Position numbers and translations under genes: made by a program. A DNA stretch of 64,000 nt from Brevundimonas sp. Lineage in GTDB: Bacteria > Pseudomonadota > Alphaproteobacteria > Caulobacterales > Caulobacteraceae. The stretch covers positions 109,327 through 173,326 of the forward strand of contig NZ_JAUXQZ010000002.1 of assembly GCF_030682035.1 (NCBI RefSeq). The letters run 5' to 3'. Shown here piece by piece: positions 46,301-55,583 of this stretch. Under the pieces are notes generated by a model. The model was given only the letters and a program-made list of their open reading frames with translations. It was not told the DNA's origin and did not search any database. Within the stretch, counting starts at the first letter, position 1, and every line of letters begins with the position of its first letter.

Positions 46301-47172
46301 GCAGCGAACCGACCGCCCCGGGCTGCATAGGCTTGGGTGCCGCGGGTGAAGACAGTGTCGGTCGGCAGGACGGTCTCGATGGCGACGTCGTCCGCGCCCT
46401 TCAACCGCCCGTAGATCGGGCCGAAATCCTGCAGGGTGTCGCGCTTCAGCTGGTCGATGGAGTCGATGACGAAATAGACCTGCTGGAAGTCGTCGATACG
46501 GTAGAGGGTCCGCATCACCCGCTCGAGGTCGAAGCCGAGGCGGTTGGGGGACGCATCCTCAAGCGAAAAGACGCTCTCGGTCGCCGAGGACACGATCCCG
46601 GCCCCGTAGATACGAAGGCCGTCCGTATCCTGCATCAGGCCGAACTCGACCGTGTACCAGTACAGCCGCGCCAGATTCTGCAGCACGCCCAGCGAGGCCG
46701 CGCGCTGCCCGCCCTTGCCGTAGGCTTCCATATAGTCGGCGAAGTCCGGGTCGGAGAGCATGGGCACATGGCCGAAGACATCGTGGAAGATGTCCGGCTC
46801 CTGCAGGTAGTCCAGCTGATCCGGCTTGCGGATGAACTGGCCCGAGGGGAAGCGGCGGTTGGCCAGATGGTCGAAGAAGACTTCGTCGGGAACCAGTCCC
46901 GGCACGCACACCACGGTCCAGCCGGTCAAGGCCTGAAGCTTCGGGTTCATCACTGCGAAATCGGGGATGCCGCCGGTGTTGAGGTCCAGCGCCGTCAGTC
47001 CCTTGAGGAAGACGTCGGCGGCGCGGCCGGGCAGGATCTTCATCTGCCGGGCGTAGAGGATATCCCAGGTCTGGTGCTCGACCTCGCTGTAGGAGGCCCA
47101 GTCCTGCGGGATGGTCCAGTCGGAGGCGGCGCCTTGCGGCGGCGCATCGAACACGTGCTCGAAATCGGACAT
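46297..47172 (-). CDS. phhA: Phenylalanine 4-monooxygenase
   Basis: A 291-residue iron- and pterin-dependent enzyme hydroxylating phenylalanine to tyrosine. The iron ligands are H130 and H135 (PDIFHDVFGHVPML) and E176 (WYTVEFGL). It is the compact bacterial form with no ACT regulatory domain. The pterin-binding region (GRAADVFLKGLTALDL, FPSGQFIRKPDQLDYLQEP) is conserved. Its stop overlaps the transporter gene's stop (46297-46300). A pterin recycling enzyme (phhB) is not adjacent. Confidence 0.95.
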   Translation of the reverse strand: MSDFEHVFDAPPQGAASDWTIPQDWASYSEVEHQTWDILYARQMKILPGRAADVFLKGLTALDLNTGGIPDFAVMNPKLQALTGWTVVCVPGLVPDEVFFDHLANRRFPSGQFIRKPDQLDYLQEPDIFHDVFGHVPMLSDPDFADYMEAYGKGGQRAASLGVLQNLARLYWYTVEFGLMQDTDGLRIYGAGIVSSATESVFSLEDASPNRLGFDLERVMRTLYRIDDFQQVYFVIDSIDQLKRDTLQDFGPIYGRLKGADDVAIETVLPTDTVFTRGTQAYAARGGRFAA

Positions 47173-47269
47173 GGACGCGCTCCTGCAGTCTGCGGGCTCT
47201 GAAGGGCCCTTGTCGCCAATCTAGGCGCGACGCGCGGCCCGCGCCAGCGTCGGCCACAGATCGGGGCGC

Positions 47270-47584
47270 TCAGTGAATGGCGAAGGCCTTGGGCGCATGA
47301 CGGCCCCGGGAGTCCACAGTGAACCAGCGCGTCTCCGCCTCCCGCGTCAGGGCGGAGAGTTCCGGATCGTGCTCCAGCGCGGTCTCGGCCGCATAGGCGA
47401 CGAAGCCGCCGTCCGGGCCGATGGCCAGAACCTGATAGAAGGGCTGGTCCGGGGTGATCTCGCCCGTCTCGCCGGGCATGCCGGCGTAGCTGGCGTCGAT
47501 GTCGATCACCACGCCGCGGAAGGCGTCGTCGCGGTGGCGGACGATCTGGCCGAGGCCGAATTTCGCAACAGTTTCCTGGGTCAT
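47270..47584 (-). CDS. hspQ: Heat shock protein HspQ
   Basis: A 104-residue YccV-like protein: KFGLGQIVRHRDDAFRGVVI, then PDQPFYQVLAIGPDGGFVAY and HDPELSALTREAETRWF. HspQ binds hemimethylated oriC DNA in E. coli and in other species modulates Lon protease specificity. The ATG at 47584 is chosen over an upstream start at 47650. It lies upstream of phhA on the same strand, 97 bases away, and is divergent from the ppx-type gene. No heat-shock promoter is evident by eye. Confidence 0.9.
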   Translation of the reverse strand: MTQETVAKFGLGQIVRHRDDAFRGVVIDIDASYAGMPGETGEITPDQPFYQVLAIGPDGGFVAYAAETALEHDPELSALTREAETRWFTVDSRGRHAPKAFAIH

Positions 47585-47715
47585 GGCGAGAGAATGCCTG
47601 TCCCAACCTGAGCCCTGTCCGCTGAGGCCGTTCATTTTCACGACAGACACGCTTGGCGCGGACGATCACACGGTCCTAGAGTGTTGGGGACGGGCGCCGC
47701 TTTGGACCGCCCACC

Positions 47716-48840
47716 ATGAAAGTTCGGCCCATGCCGGAGACCGACGGCGCGCCGCCACGGCGTGACGACCGGTCCCAGCCCCGCAGGTCTGGCAGGCAGC
47801 GCGCCGCGAACGGCGCCGCCGGCGACCTTGGGGCGTCAGGTCGCGATGCGCCGCTGTATGGCGCGCTCGATCTCGGGACCAACAACTGCCGGCTGCTGAT
47901 CGCAAAACCGGCGCGCGACGGCTTTCGGGTGATCGATTCCTTCAGTCGTATCGTGCGTCTGGGCGAGGGACTGTCGCGGACGGGCCTTCTCGATGACGCG
48001 GCCATGGACCGGGCCTATGAAGCCCTGATGCTGTGCGGGGAACGGGTCGCCAAGAAGGGTGTCGATTCCTCCCGTCTTATGGCCGTCGCGACCCAGGCCT
48101 GCCGCCAGGCCGAGAACGGCCCGGCCTTCATCGAACGGGTGCGCATTGGCACGGGGCTGAAACTGCGGATCATCGACCCCATCGAAGAGGCCCGGCTGGC
48201 CGTTCGGGGCTGTCTGAACCTTTTCGATCACTCGGTGGAGGCGGTTCTGGTCGTCGATGTCGGGGGCGGCTCAACCGAACTGAACTGGCTTTCGAAGCGC
48301 GGCGATTCCTTCGTTCTGGAGGGCTGGATGTCGGCGCCGGTGGGGGTGGTCACGCTGGCGGAGCGGCACCCCGAGCCGGCCGGCAGTCTGGACGACTGGT
48401 ATGAGGCCATGGTGGTCGATATGGGCGCCGCGATTGCGGAGGCTCCCGTCGATCCGGCCCTGCGCGAGCTCTTTGTCAGCGGTCGCGCCCATATGGTCGG
48501 CACCTCAGGGGCGATCACCAGTCTGGCGGGCATTCACCTGGGCTTGCGGCGCTATCAGCGCAATCTGGTTGACGGCCTGTGGATGACCCGGGCCGATTGC
48601 GAGGCCGCAGCAGACACGCTGAAACGTCTCGGCGCCGCCGGACGCGCCGCCGAACCGTGCATCGGTCCTGACCGCGCCGACCTGGTGTTGGCCGGCGCCG
48701 CCATCATGGAGGCGGTGCAGCGCGCCTGGCCATCGGAACGGGTGCGGGTCGCCGACCGCGGCTTGCGCGAAGGCCTGCTCCTGCAGCAGATGCGCGAAGA
48801 CCGGAAGCCGACCAGACGCCGCCGTGGCGGTCGGTCCTAG
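47716..48840 (+). CDS. Ppx/GppA phosphatase family protein
   Basis: A 374-residue member of the exopolyphosphatase/pppGpp phosphatase family (ASKHA fold). A disordered basic N-terminus of about 45 residues precedes the phosphate 1 motif YGALDLGTNNCRLLIA; the phosphate 2 motif is VLVVDVGGGSTELNW, with the catalytic Glu in IDPIEEARLA. It is the short form without a C-terminal HD domain, so it probably degrades polyphosphate or pppGpp. The stop codon TAG is the left end of a palindromic repeat. In many alphaproteobacteria the next gene is rlmE; here it is not. Confidence 0.9.
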   Translation: MKVRPMPETDGAPPRRDDRSQPRRSGRQRAANGAAGDLGASGRDAPLYGALDLGTNNCRLLIAKPARDGFRVIDSFSRIVRLGEGLSRTGLLDDAAMDRAYEALMLCGERVAKKGVDSSRLMAVATQACRQAENGPAFIERVRIGTGLKLRIIDPIEEARLAVRGCLNLFDHSVEAVLVVDVGGGSTELNWLSKRGDSFVLEGWMSAPVGVVTLAERHPEPAGSLDDWYEAMVVDMGAAIAEAPVDPALRELFVSGRAHMVGTSGAITSLAGIHLGLRRYQRNLVDGLWMTRADCEAAADTLKRLGAAGRAAEPCIGPDRADLVLAGAAIMEAVQRAWPSERVRVADRGLREGLLLQQMREDRKPTRRRRGGRS

Positions 48841-48953
48841 ACCATTTTTGCCTCAGGTCGGATCGACCTGAATCCAAAAAATGGTCCAGCATCACACTGG
48901 AGCGAAATCCGAGTCTTGGCGGACTGCGTCCACCAAGACCGATTTCGCTCTAG
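48837..48953. repeat. 117-bp palindromic element bounded by CTAG
   Basis: Two hairpins in tandem: GACCATTTTTGCCTCAGGTC (48840-48859) with GACCTGAATCCAAAAAATGG (48865-48884), and AGCGAAATCCGAGTCTTGG (48901-48919) with the complementary block CCAAGACCGATTTCGCTC (48933-48950). CTAG occurs at both ends (48837-48840, 48950-48953). It fills the whole space between ppx and the cyclophilin gene, contributing the ppx stop codon. It may act as a bidirectional terminator, but neither stem has a conventional T-run. Confidence 0.7.
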
Positions 48954-49841
48954 CTAATTGGTGACCTGAACCGGCAGGGTCACGTCGCAGACCGAGAAAT
49001 CGGCCCCGCGCGAGGCCCGCGTCTCGTCCACCATGGTCCGGAAACGCGGCGAATCGGTCGCCAGCACCCGCACGCCCGGCCGTTCGGCCTCGGCGATGTC
49101 GGCGGCGATGCGAACGCGGGTCATCCGGTCGGGCTCGGCGGTGACCATGCCGTTGTCGCCCTCGCCGACGCGCAACGACCGCACGATATCGAGCCCCGAA
49201 ACCGTCATGCCCCAGATTGTGTAGCGCTTGTCCAGCGCCGGATAGGCCTGGCGCATCAGGAAGAACTGGCTGTTGGCGGTGTCATTGCCCTCGTCGCGGG
49301 CCATGCCGGCTACGCCGGGGCAGTACAGCCCCCAGCCGTGCACCTTGCCGTCGCCGGTCAGGGCGAAGGCGGCGTCGGGCTGGGTCTGGACCGGCAAGGA
49401 ATGGAAGAAGCCGACGCGCGCGCCCGCAGGCTCGGCCACCGGGGCGAATGGCATGGCCGCATCGCGGCGGAAGGTGAATTCGCCCTTCAGGTCCGGATAG
49501 GGGCTCTGGCCCTCGCCATTACCCAGCGGATCGCCAGTCTGGGCCATGAACCAGTCGATGACCCGGTGCCACGGCACATTGTCATAGAAACCGCGGCGAG
49601 CCAGCAGCTTGATCCGCTCGACATGCAGCGGAGCGACCTCGGGCGTCAGTTCCACCAGAATGCGGCCGCGCGTGGTGTCGATGACCAGAAGGTTCTCAGC
49701 GGGCACCGCGCGCCACTCCGGGGCCGCAGCCGTGGTCTCGACGGCGGGCGCGGGCGGCGGCGGCGGTCCGCCGACGTCCTGGGCCATAACCGGCGCCGCG
49801 AGCAATGAAAGGAAGGCCGCAAGGCCGATCATGGTTTTCAT
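48954..49841 (-). CDS. Periplasmic cyclophilin-type peptidylprolyl isomerase (copy 1)
   Basis: A 295-residue exported PPIase. The signal peptide (MKTMIGLAAFLSLLAAPVMA) is followed by a proline-rich linker and a cyclophilin domain: WHRVIDWFMAQTGDPLGNGE holds the catalytic Arg, Phe and Gln; NDTANSQFFLM and YTIWGMTVSGLDIV are the later core strands. There is a family insertion and a C-terminal extension ending SVCDVTLPVQV. ATG 49841 has GGGAGGA upstream. It is the tandem paralogue of the next gene upstream. Confidence 0.9.
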   Translation of the reverse strand: MKTMIGLAAFLSLLAAPVMAQDVGGPPPPPAPAVETTAAAPEWRAVPAENLLVIDTTRGRILVELTPEVAPLHVERIKLLARRGFYDNVPWHRVIDWFMAQTGDPLGNGEGQSPYPDLKGEFTFRRDAAMPFAPVAEPAGARVGFFHSLPVQTQPDAAFALTGDGKVHGWGLYCPGVAGMARDEGNDTANSQFFLMRQAYPALDKRYTIWGMTVSGLDIVRSLRVGEGDNGMVTAEPDRMTRVRIAADIAEAERPGVRVLATDSPRFRTMVDETRASRGADFSVCDVTLPVQVTN

Positions 49842-49861
49842 CCTGTCCTCCCCGGCGCCGA

Positions 49862-50722
49862 TCATCCGCCCGTCACCTGAACGGGCGGCTGAACGTCGCA
49901 AATACTGAACAGCGCGCCTCGTTCGGTCCGAACCTGCTCGACCAAAGCGGCGAAGGCGGGGCTGGCGGGCGTCATGACGCGGACCACAGGCCGCTCCCCT
50001 TCCGGCACGGCGCCCGCGGTGCGGGCGCGGGTCATCAGGTCTGGATTATCGACCTTGCCGTCAGCGGCCCGGGGTCCGGGGGTCAGCGCTGCGACCACGT
50101 CGAGACCATCCACGACCCGACCAAACGGGGTGTAAAGACTGTTCAGGCTGGCGTTGGCGCCGGTCATGAGGAAAAACTGGCTGTTTGCGCTGTTCGGATC
50201 CTGACTACGGGCCATTCCCGCGACTCCGGGACAGAACAGGGCCTGGGCCGCCGCCTTGAAGTCGGACGTGACCATCATCTGGGCGTCGGGCTGGGTGAGA
50301 ACGGGCATGGATCCGGCGATCCCCAACTGGCCGGTCGGGTCGGTCATCAGATTGACGTATCCGAGGTCGCGCCCGCGGCGGAACTGGAACTCGCCCGGGA
50401 CGTCGGGCAGGTCGCTGCCGCCCTGGCCGGTGCCGAGCGGATCGCCCGTCTGGGCCATGAAGCCTTCCAGCACGCGATGGAATTTCAGGCCGTCATAGAA
50501 GCCTCTGTCGGCCAGGGTTCGAACGCGTTCGACCGACTGCGGGGCGATGCGCGGATCCAGTTCGACAAGGACGCGGCCCTTGGCCGTGTCTATGACCAGG
50601 AGGTTCTCCGGTGCGACGGTGCGCCACTCGGCAGCCGGCGACGCCGTCTGGGCGAGGGCCGGGACGGAAGCCGGGAGGAGCGCCATCGAAAGGGCGCTGG
50701 CCGCTGCGATCTTGAAGCTCAT
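49862..50722 (-). CDS. Periplasmic cyclophilin-type peptidylprolyl isomerase (copy 2)
   Basis: A 286-residue exported PPIase with signal peptide ending VPALAQ. The catalytic block is FHRVLEGFMAQTGDPLGTGQ, with PNSANSQFFLM and YTPFGRVVDGLDVV following. It shares the copy 1 domain order, the middle insertion and the ending SICDVQPPVQV, so the pair arose by duplication. It lies 1 base after coaD and 20 bases before copy 1, so the three genes are probably one transcript. Confidence 0.92.
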   Translation of the reverse strand: MSFKIAAASALSMALLPASVPALAQTASPAAEWRTVAPENLLVIDTAKGRVLVELDPRIAPQSVERVRTLADRGFYDGLKFHRVLEGFMAQTGDPLGTGQGGSDLPDVPGEFQFRRGRDLGYVNLMTDPTGQLGIAGSMPVLTQPDAQMMVTSDFKAAAQALFCPGVAGMARSQDPNSANSQFFLMTGANASLNSLYTPFGRVVDGLDVVAALTPGPRAADGKVDNPDLMTRARTAGAVPEGERPVVRVMTPASPAFAALVEQVRTERGALFSICDVQPPVQVTGG

Positions 50723-50723
50723 T

Positions 50724-51206
50724 CTAATCCTTGACCTTGGCCCGCACCAGTTCGGCGACGGCGGGGCTGACGAAACTGTCGATCGCGCCGTCCAGACGGG
50801 CGATCTCCTTGACGAGGCGTGAGGCGATAGCCTGGTGCCTCGGATCGGCCATCAGGAAGACCGTCTCGATGTCGGCATTGAGGCGCTGGTTCATCGCCGT
50901 CATCTGGAACTCGTATTCGAAGTCCGCCACGGCGCGCAGTCCGCGCACGATGATGCCGGCGTCCAGCTCCTCGGCGAAATGCATCAGCAGGCTGGAGAAC
51001 GGCTGCACCTCGACCTTGGGACCCAGATGAGCGACCTCGGCGCGAACCATCTCGACGCGCTGGTCCGTCGAGAACATCGGACCCTTGTCATCATTGCGAG
51101 CCACCCCGATGACCAGCCGGTCGACCAGCTTCACCGCACGACCGATGATGTCCATATGCCCGTTGGTGACGGGGTCGAATGTGCCTGGATACAGGCCGAT
51201 GCGCAT
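50724..51206 (-). CDS. coaD: Phosphopantetheine adenylyltransferase
   Basis: A 160-residue nucleotidyltransferase making dephospho-CoA from 4'-phosphopantetheine and ATP, the penultimate step of CoA synthesis. The nucleotidyltransferase motif TNGH is in YPGTFDPVTNGHMDIIGRA; the block IIVRGLRAVADFEYEFQM and NAD-like ETVFLMADP are typical. The length matches the family. It leads the two cyclophilin genes. Confidence 0.97.
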   Translation of the reverse strand: MRIGLYPGTFDPVTNGHMDIIGRAVKLVDRLVIGVARNDDKGPMFSTDQRVEMVRAEVAHLGPKVEVQPFSSLLMHFAEELDAGIIVRGLRAVADFEYEFQMTAMNQRLNADIETVFLMADPRHQAIASRLVKEIARLDGAIDSFVSPAVAELVRAKVKD

Positions 51207-51256
51207 CGCTTTGCTCCCCGTCTCCCCAATGGTTTAGCAGGTGCGAAACCGCGGGC

Positions 51257-52060
51257 CTAGATCGGCTGGATCGGGTTCGAGGCCCAAGCGCCCTGAAGGC
51301 GGTCGATCAGGCCGGACGGCGTTGCGAAGGTGCGACCACCGATCGCCGCGACCGCGCAGGCGGGCGTGGCGCTGTTGCACAGGAAGGCGGCGTCGAAACG
51401 GGTGAGGTCGCCGGCGAGCACCGGTTCGATCCTGCCTGTCAGACCGGCATGGGTCAGGCCGCGCTGGACGAGGGCCTGGGCCACGCCCGCCAGCATTGAC
51501 GCTTGCGGCCAGACGACGTCGTCGCCGCTGACGAAGCCGACGTTCCAGAGACTGCCTTCCGAGACCCGGCCTTCGTCGTCAATGAACAGGGCGTCGTCGA
51601 AGCCGGCAGCGCGGGCCGCGCGTCGGGCGCGGATCAGGCCGAAAGTCGCGACATGCTTCAGATGCGCCGCCTCGCGGGCATAGGCTTGGAGTTGCAAGCG
51701 CGGCGCATCGGCGAATGGCGGAGGCGGAGGCGACACGGCGATCATCACCTTGGGGGTGCCCTGCCAATCTGGAGTCCGGGGACTGATGTCCGGCGAGAAC
51801 AGACTGACCCGCAGCCAGCAGGCGTCCCGGCCCGCCACGGCCTTGCGCATCAGATCGCGCAGCCGTTCTTCGCCAACCGGTTGGCCGAACAGTTCTGTCG
51901 CCTCGGCCTCCAGCCGGGCCAGATGCAGGTCCAGGCCTCGCACACCGCCCTGCTCCACCCGGAATGAGGTGTAGGCGCCGTAGTTGATCAGCGCGACATG
52001 GGTCAGATCGTCCGGCGTTGCCGGCGCGCCGTCGACGCTGAGGTCAACGGCACCCGCCAT
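51257..52060 (-). CDS. Aminotransferase class IV family protein
   Basis: A 267-residue fold-type IV PLP protein. The catalytic lysine is likely in AREAAHLKHVATFGLIRAR, followed by DDALFIDDEGRVSEGSLWNV, the family signature near the cofactor. The size and the sequence around the lysine suggest a PabC-like aminodeoxychorismate lyase or D-amino-acid aminotransferase; I cannot choose. It ends shortly before coaD and starts 3 bases after the gyrA stop, so it may be on the gyrA transcript. Confidence 0.85.
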   Translation of the reverse strand: MAGAVDLSVDGAPATPDDLTHVALINYGAYTSFRVEQGGVRGLDLHLARLEAEATELFGQPVGEERLRDLMRKAVAGRDACWLRVSLFSPDISPRTPDWQGTPKVMIAVSPPPPPFADAPRLQLQAYAREAAHLKHVATFGLIRARRAARAAGFDDALFIDDEGRVSEGSLWNVGFVSGDDVVWPQASMLAGVAQALVQRGLTHAGLTGRIEPVLAGDLTRFDAAFLCNSATPACAVAAIGGRTFATPSGLIDRLQGAWASNPIQPI

Positions 52061-52063
52061 GGA

Positions 52064-54850
52064 TCAGCCCTCGCCGCCCTCGGCGTCAGGCGCCTGTCCT
52101 TCGCCTTCGACCGCTTCCTCATCGCCGCCGCCGCTGTCCGGCAGCCGCTCGACGGAGACGACCTTCTCGCCCTCGGCCGTGCGGAAGATGGTCACGCCCT
52201 GGCTGGACCGACCAACGATACGCACCTGATCGACTGGCGTGCGGATCATCTGACCGCCCGATGTGACCAGCAACAGTTCGTCGCCATCCTCGACCGGGAA
52301 GGAAGCCGCCAGCCGGTTGCCCGCGCGGCCGCCCAGGCCGTGAGCCGTCAGCCCCTGCCCGCCCCGGCCGGTGCGCCGGTATTCATAGGCCGAGGACCGT
52401 TTGCCGAAGCCGGTCTCGGTGACCGTCAGAATGTACTGCTCAGCCGCGCCCAGTTCCGCGATCCGCTCTATGCTGAGGGCCGCGTCGCCTGCCGCCTCGT
52501 CGTCGGCGTCGATCGTCGGGGTTTCATCCTCAACCTCGCCGGTCGCGCGGCGCATGGCGGTGGCGTGTTTGACATAGGCGGCGCGTTCGTCCGGCGTCGC
52601 ATCGACCCGGCCCAGCACGGCCATGGAGATGACCTCGTCGTCCTTCTGTAGACGCACGCCGCGCACGCCGGTCGAATCTCGGCCCTTGAAGACCCGCACG
52701 TCGTCGGCCTTGAAGCGGATGGCGCGGCCCAGGGCGGTCGTCAGCATGACGTCGTCCTCGGCGGTGCACAGGGCCACCCCGACCATGTGGTCGCCGTCTT
52801 CCAGCTTCATCGCGATCTTGCCGGCGCGGTTGACGGTGGCGAAATCGCTGAGCTTGTTGCGGCGGACGTCACCCGACCGGGTGGCGAACATGATGTCGTA
52901 GTTGGCCCAGTCCGCCTCGTCCTCGGGCAGGGGCAGAACGTTCATGATCGAATCGCCCGGCTCGATCGGCAGCAGGTTGACGAAGGCCTTGCCGCGCGAC
53001 TGCGGATTGCCCAGCGGCAGGCGCCAGGTCTTCAGCTTGTAGGCCTTGCCGTTGGTGGCGAAGAACAGCACCGGCGTGTGGGTCGAGGCCGAGAAGACGC
53101 CGACCACGGCGTCATCCTCCTTCATCGCCACGCCCGAACGGCCCTTGCCGCCGCGATGCTGGGTCCGATAGGCGTTCAACGCCACGCGCTTGACGTAGCC
53201 GCCATGGGTCACGGTCACGACCATGTCCTCGCGCGGGATCAGGTCCTCGTCTTCGAGCTCATAGTCGCCCTCGCCGATCAAAGTCCGGCGCGGAACGGCG
53301 AACTCTTCCTTCACGACCAGCAGATCCTCGCGGATCACGGCCAGGATGTTGGCGCGGTCGCTGAGCAGGGTCAGATGGCCCTGGATGGTGTCGGCCAGAC
53401 CGCGCGCCTCGCCAAAGATGTCGTCGCGGCCAAGGCCGGTCAGGCGGGACAGGGTCAGGCCGAGGATAGCGCGGGCCTGTTCATCCGTCAGATTCAGCTT
53501 GTCGCCGTCCACCAGCATGGAGCGCGGGTCGGCGATCAGCTCAATCAGGGCGATCATGTCGCCGACGGGCCAGCTCTTGGCCTGCAGCCGCTCGCGCGCC
53601 TCGGCCGGATCCGCCGAGCTGCGGATGATGTGGATGACCTCGTCGATATTGGCCACGGCCACGGCCAGACCGACCAGCACGTGACCGCGGTCGCGGGCCT
53701 TGGCCAGTTCGAACTTGATGCGGCGAACGACGACCTCTTCCCGGAACTCAAGGAAGGCCTCCAGCAGCTGGCGCAGGCCCATCTGGATCGGACGGCCGTG
53801 GTTCAGGGCCAGCATGTTGACGCCGAACGAGCTCTGCATGGCGGTGAAGCGCCACAGCTGGTTCAGGACCACATCGGCCGAGGCGTCGCGCTTCAGCTCG
53901 ATGACCATCCGCATGCCGTCGCGGTCGGATTCGTCGCGGACGTCGGAAATGCCCTCGATCCGCTTCTCGCGGACCATTTCGACGATGCGCTCGATCAGGG
54001 TCTGTTTGTTGACCTGGAACGGCAGCTGGGTGACCACGATGGCTTCGCGGTCCTTGCGGATCGTCTCGATCGTGGCCTGCCCGCGCACCACGACCGAGCC
54101 GCGGCCGTCACGCAGGGCGTTGCGGGGGGCCGTGCGGCCCATGATCTCGCCGCCGGTCGGGAAGTCTGGGCCCGGCACGATGTCCAGCAGGGCGTCGTCA
54201 GTGACGTCCGGATCATCCAGCAGGGCCACGCAGGCGTCGATGATCTCGCCCAGGTTATGCGGCGGGATGTTGGTGGCCATGCCGACGGCGATGCCGCCCG
54301 CGCCATTGACCAGCAGGTTGGGAATCCGCGCCGGCAGGACGACGGGCTCCATCTCCTTCTCGTCGTAGTTCGGCTGGAAATCGACCGTGTCCTTGTCGAT
54401 GTCGGTCAGCAGCGCCGCTGCGGCCGGGGCCATCCGCGCCTCGGTGTACCGCATCGAGGCGGGCATATCGCCATCGACCGAGCCGAAATTGCCCTGGCCG
54501 TCGACCAGCATCAGCCCCATCGAGAACGGCTGCGCCATGCGCACCAGCGCCATATAGACCGAGGCGTCGCCGTGCGGGTGGAATCGCCCCAGCACGTCGC
54601 CGACGACGCGCGCGCATTTCGAATACGACTTGTCGGGCGTCATCTTCAGGTCGTGCATCGAATACAGGATGCGGCGGTGCACGGGCTTCAGCCCGTCGCG
54701 CGCGTCCGGCAGGGCGCGGGACACGATCACGCTCATGGCGTAGTCGAGATACGAGCGCCTCAGCTCGTCCTCGATGGTGATGGTGGATATGTCGCCGCCG
54801 CCGGTTCCCGAGGATGGGGGAAGGGCGTCGTTATAGCTGTCGTCGGTCAA
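52064..54850 (-). CDS. gyrA: DNA gyrase subunit A, with Ala/Met at the quinolone-contact positions
   Basis: A 928-residue gyrase subunit. Residues 25-500 are the breakage-reunion domain with the catalytic Tyr135 ([12 protein letters not shown]). The C-terminal beta-pinwheel has the GyrA box-type [10 protein letters not shown] and an acidic tail. In the quinolone region [10 protein letters not shown], Ala96 stands at E. coli Ser83 and Met100 at Asp87; these two residues anchor fluoroquinolones, so reduced susceptibility is expected. An internal segment of about 35 residues ([18 protein letters not shown]) extends the CTD beyond the E. coli form. Confidence 0.97.
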   Translation of the reverse strand: MTDDSYNDALPPSSGTGGGDISTITIEDELRRSYLDYAMSVIVSRALPDARDGLKPVHRRILYSMHDLKMTPDKSYSKCARVVGDVLGRFHPHGDASVYMALVRMAQPFSMGLMLVDGQGNFGSVDGDMPASMRYTEARMAPAAAALLTDIDKDTVDFQPNYDEKEMEPVVLPARIPNLLVNGAGGIAVGMATNIPPHNLGEIIDACVALLDDPDVTDDALLDIVPGPDFPTGGEIMGRTAPRNALRDGRGSVVVRGQATIETIRKDREAIVVTQLPFQVNKQTLIERIVEMVREKRIEGISDVRDESDRDGMRMVIELKRDASADVVLNQLWRFTAMQSSFGVNMLALNHGRPIQMGLRQLLEAFLEFREEVVVRRIKFELAKARDRGHVLVGLAVAVANIDEVIHIIRSSADPAEARERLQAKSWPVGDMIALIELIADPRSMLVDGDKLNLTDEQARAILGLTLSRLTGLGRDDIFGEARGLADTIQGHLTLLSDRANILAVIREDLLVVKEEFAVPRRTLIGEGDYELEDEDLIPREDMVVTVTHGGYVKRVALNAYRTQHRGGKGRSGVAMKEDDAVVGVFSASTHTPVLFFATNGKAYKLKTWRLPLGNPQSRGKAFVNLLPIEPGDSIMNVLPLPEDEADWANYDIMFATRSGDVRRNKLSDFATVNRAGKIAMKLEDGDHMVGVALCTAEDDVMLTTALGRAIRFKADDVRVFKGRDSTGVRGVRLQKDDEVISMAVLGRVDATPDERAAYVKHATAMRRATGEVEDETPTIDADDEAAGDAALSIERIAELGAAEQYILTVTETGFGKRSSAYEYRRTGRGGQGLTAHGLGGRAGNRLAASFPVEDGDELLLVTSGGQMIRTPVDQVRIVGRSSQGVTIFRTAEGEKVVSVERLPDSGGGDEEAVEGEGQAPDAEGGEG

Positions 54851-54972
54851 GGAAATCGGGCTTCGGTTTGCCTGGAATCGGAACGTGATCCGCTGCCACG
54901 TTTTCTAGCAGTCACGGCTCGCCGAGGCAAAAGAATCGCCCGTAGAATCGCCGTCTTCAGAAGGATTTTCCC

Positions 54973-55581
54973 ATGCGCCTGCCCCTTGTCGCCGCTGGTA
55001 TGCTGACCCTGCCGTTGGTGACCGCCTGCGAGCCGGTGTCGACCTCGACCGAAACCACGGTCACGACCCCATCCGCTGCGGTCGGGACATCGCCTGGTAC
55101 AGCCGCCCGGGCGCCGGTGGGGGCGACCGCTCGGGCTCCGCTGCTCAACGGCGCCGGAGCCTCCGCCGGAACCGCTACCTTCCGCCAGGGTCCAACCGGC
55201 GTGGTCATCCGCATGGAGGCCACCGGTCTGAACCCCGGCTGGCACGGCCTGCATCTGCACGGCGTCGGCCAGTGCGAGGGACCGAAGTTCGAGACGGCCG
55301 GATCGCATGTGAAACACGGCGGCGGCGCGGTGCACGGGCTGCTCAATGCCGAGGGACCGGAATCGGGCGACCTGCCCAACGTTTACGCCGGTCCGGACGG
55401 CCGAGCCTTCGCCGAAGTCTTTACGACCAACGCCAGCCTGGTCGAGGGCGCTGGAGGCGAGCCCCTGCTGGACGTCGACGGCTCCGCGATCCTGATCCAC
55501 GCCATGCCGGACGACCATGTCGCCCAGCCGATCGGCGGCTCAGGCGACCGCGTGGTCTGTGGCGTCATCGCGACGGGGTAG
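54973..55581 (+). CDS. Cu/Zn superoxide dismutase-family lipoprotein with altered zinc site
   Basis: A 202-residue protein. The signal peptide ends in lipobox PLVTAC (Cys 19), followed by a Thr/Ala-rich linker to about residue 58 and the SodC domain. Copper ligands are H94 and H96 (GLHLHGVGQC), H112 and H176 (DGSAILIHAMPDDH); the disulfide is probably C101-C196. Zinc ligands H112, H121 and D133 are present, but the position of the third zinc His reads E130 (NAEGPESGDLP). The role would be detoxifying periplasmic superoxide; activity with an E ligand is uncertain. It is divergent from gyrA. Confidence 0.87.
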   Translation: MRLPLVAAGMLTLPLVTACEPVSTSTETTVTTPSAAVGTSPGTAARAPVGATARAPLLNGAGASAGTATFRQGPTGVVIRMEATGLNPGWHGLHLHGVGQCEGPKFETAGSHVKHGGGAVHGLLNAEGPESGDLPNVYAGPDGRAFAEVFTTNASLVEGAGGEPLLDVDGSAILIHAMPDDHVAQPIGGSGDRVVCGVIATG

Positions 55582-55583
55582 TC

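Noticed and set aside
52787-55006. Very long open frame (739 codons) opposite gyrA
   Set aside because: It is antisense to an unmistakable gyrA, with His/Asp/Gly-rich composition typical of the complementary frame of high-GC genes and no known domain. The same applies to long antisense frames at 2816-4087, 17574-19358, 30990-32687 and 58947-60722.
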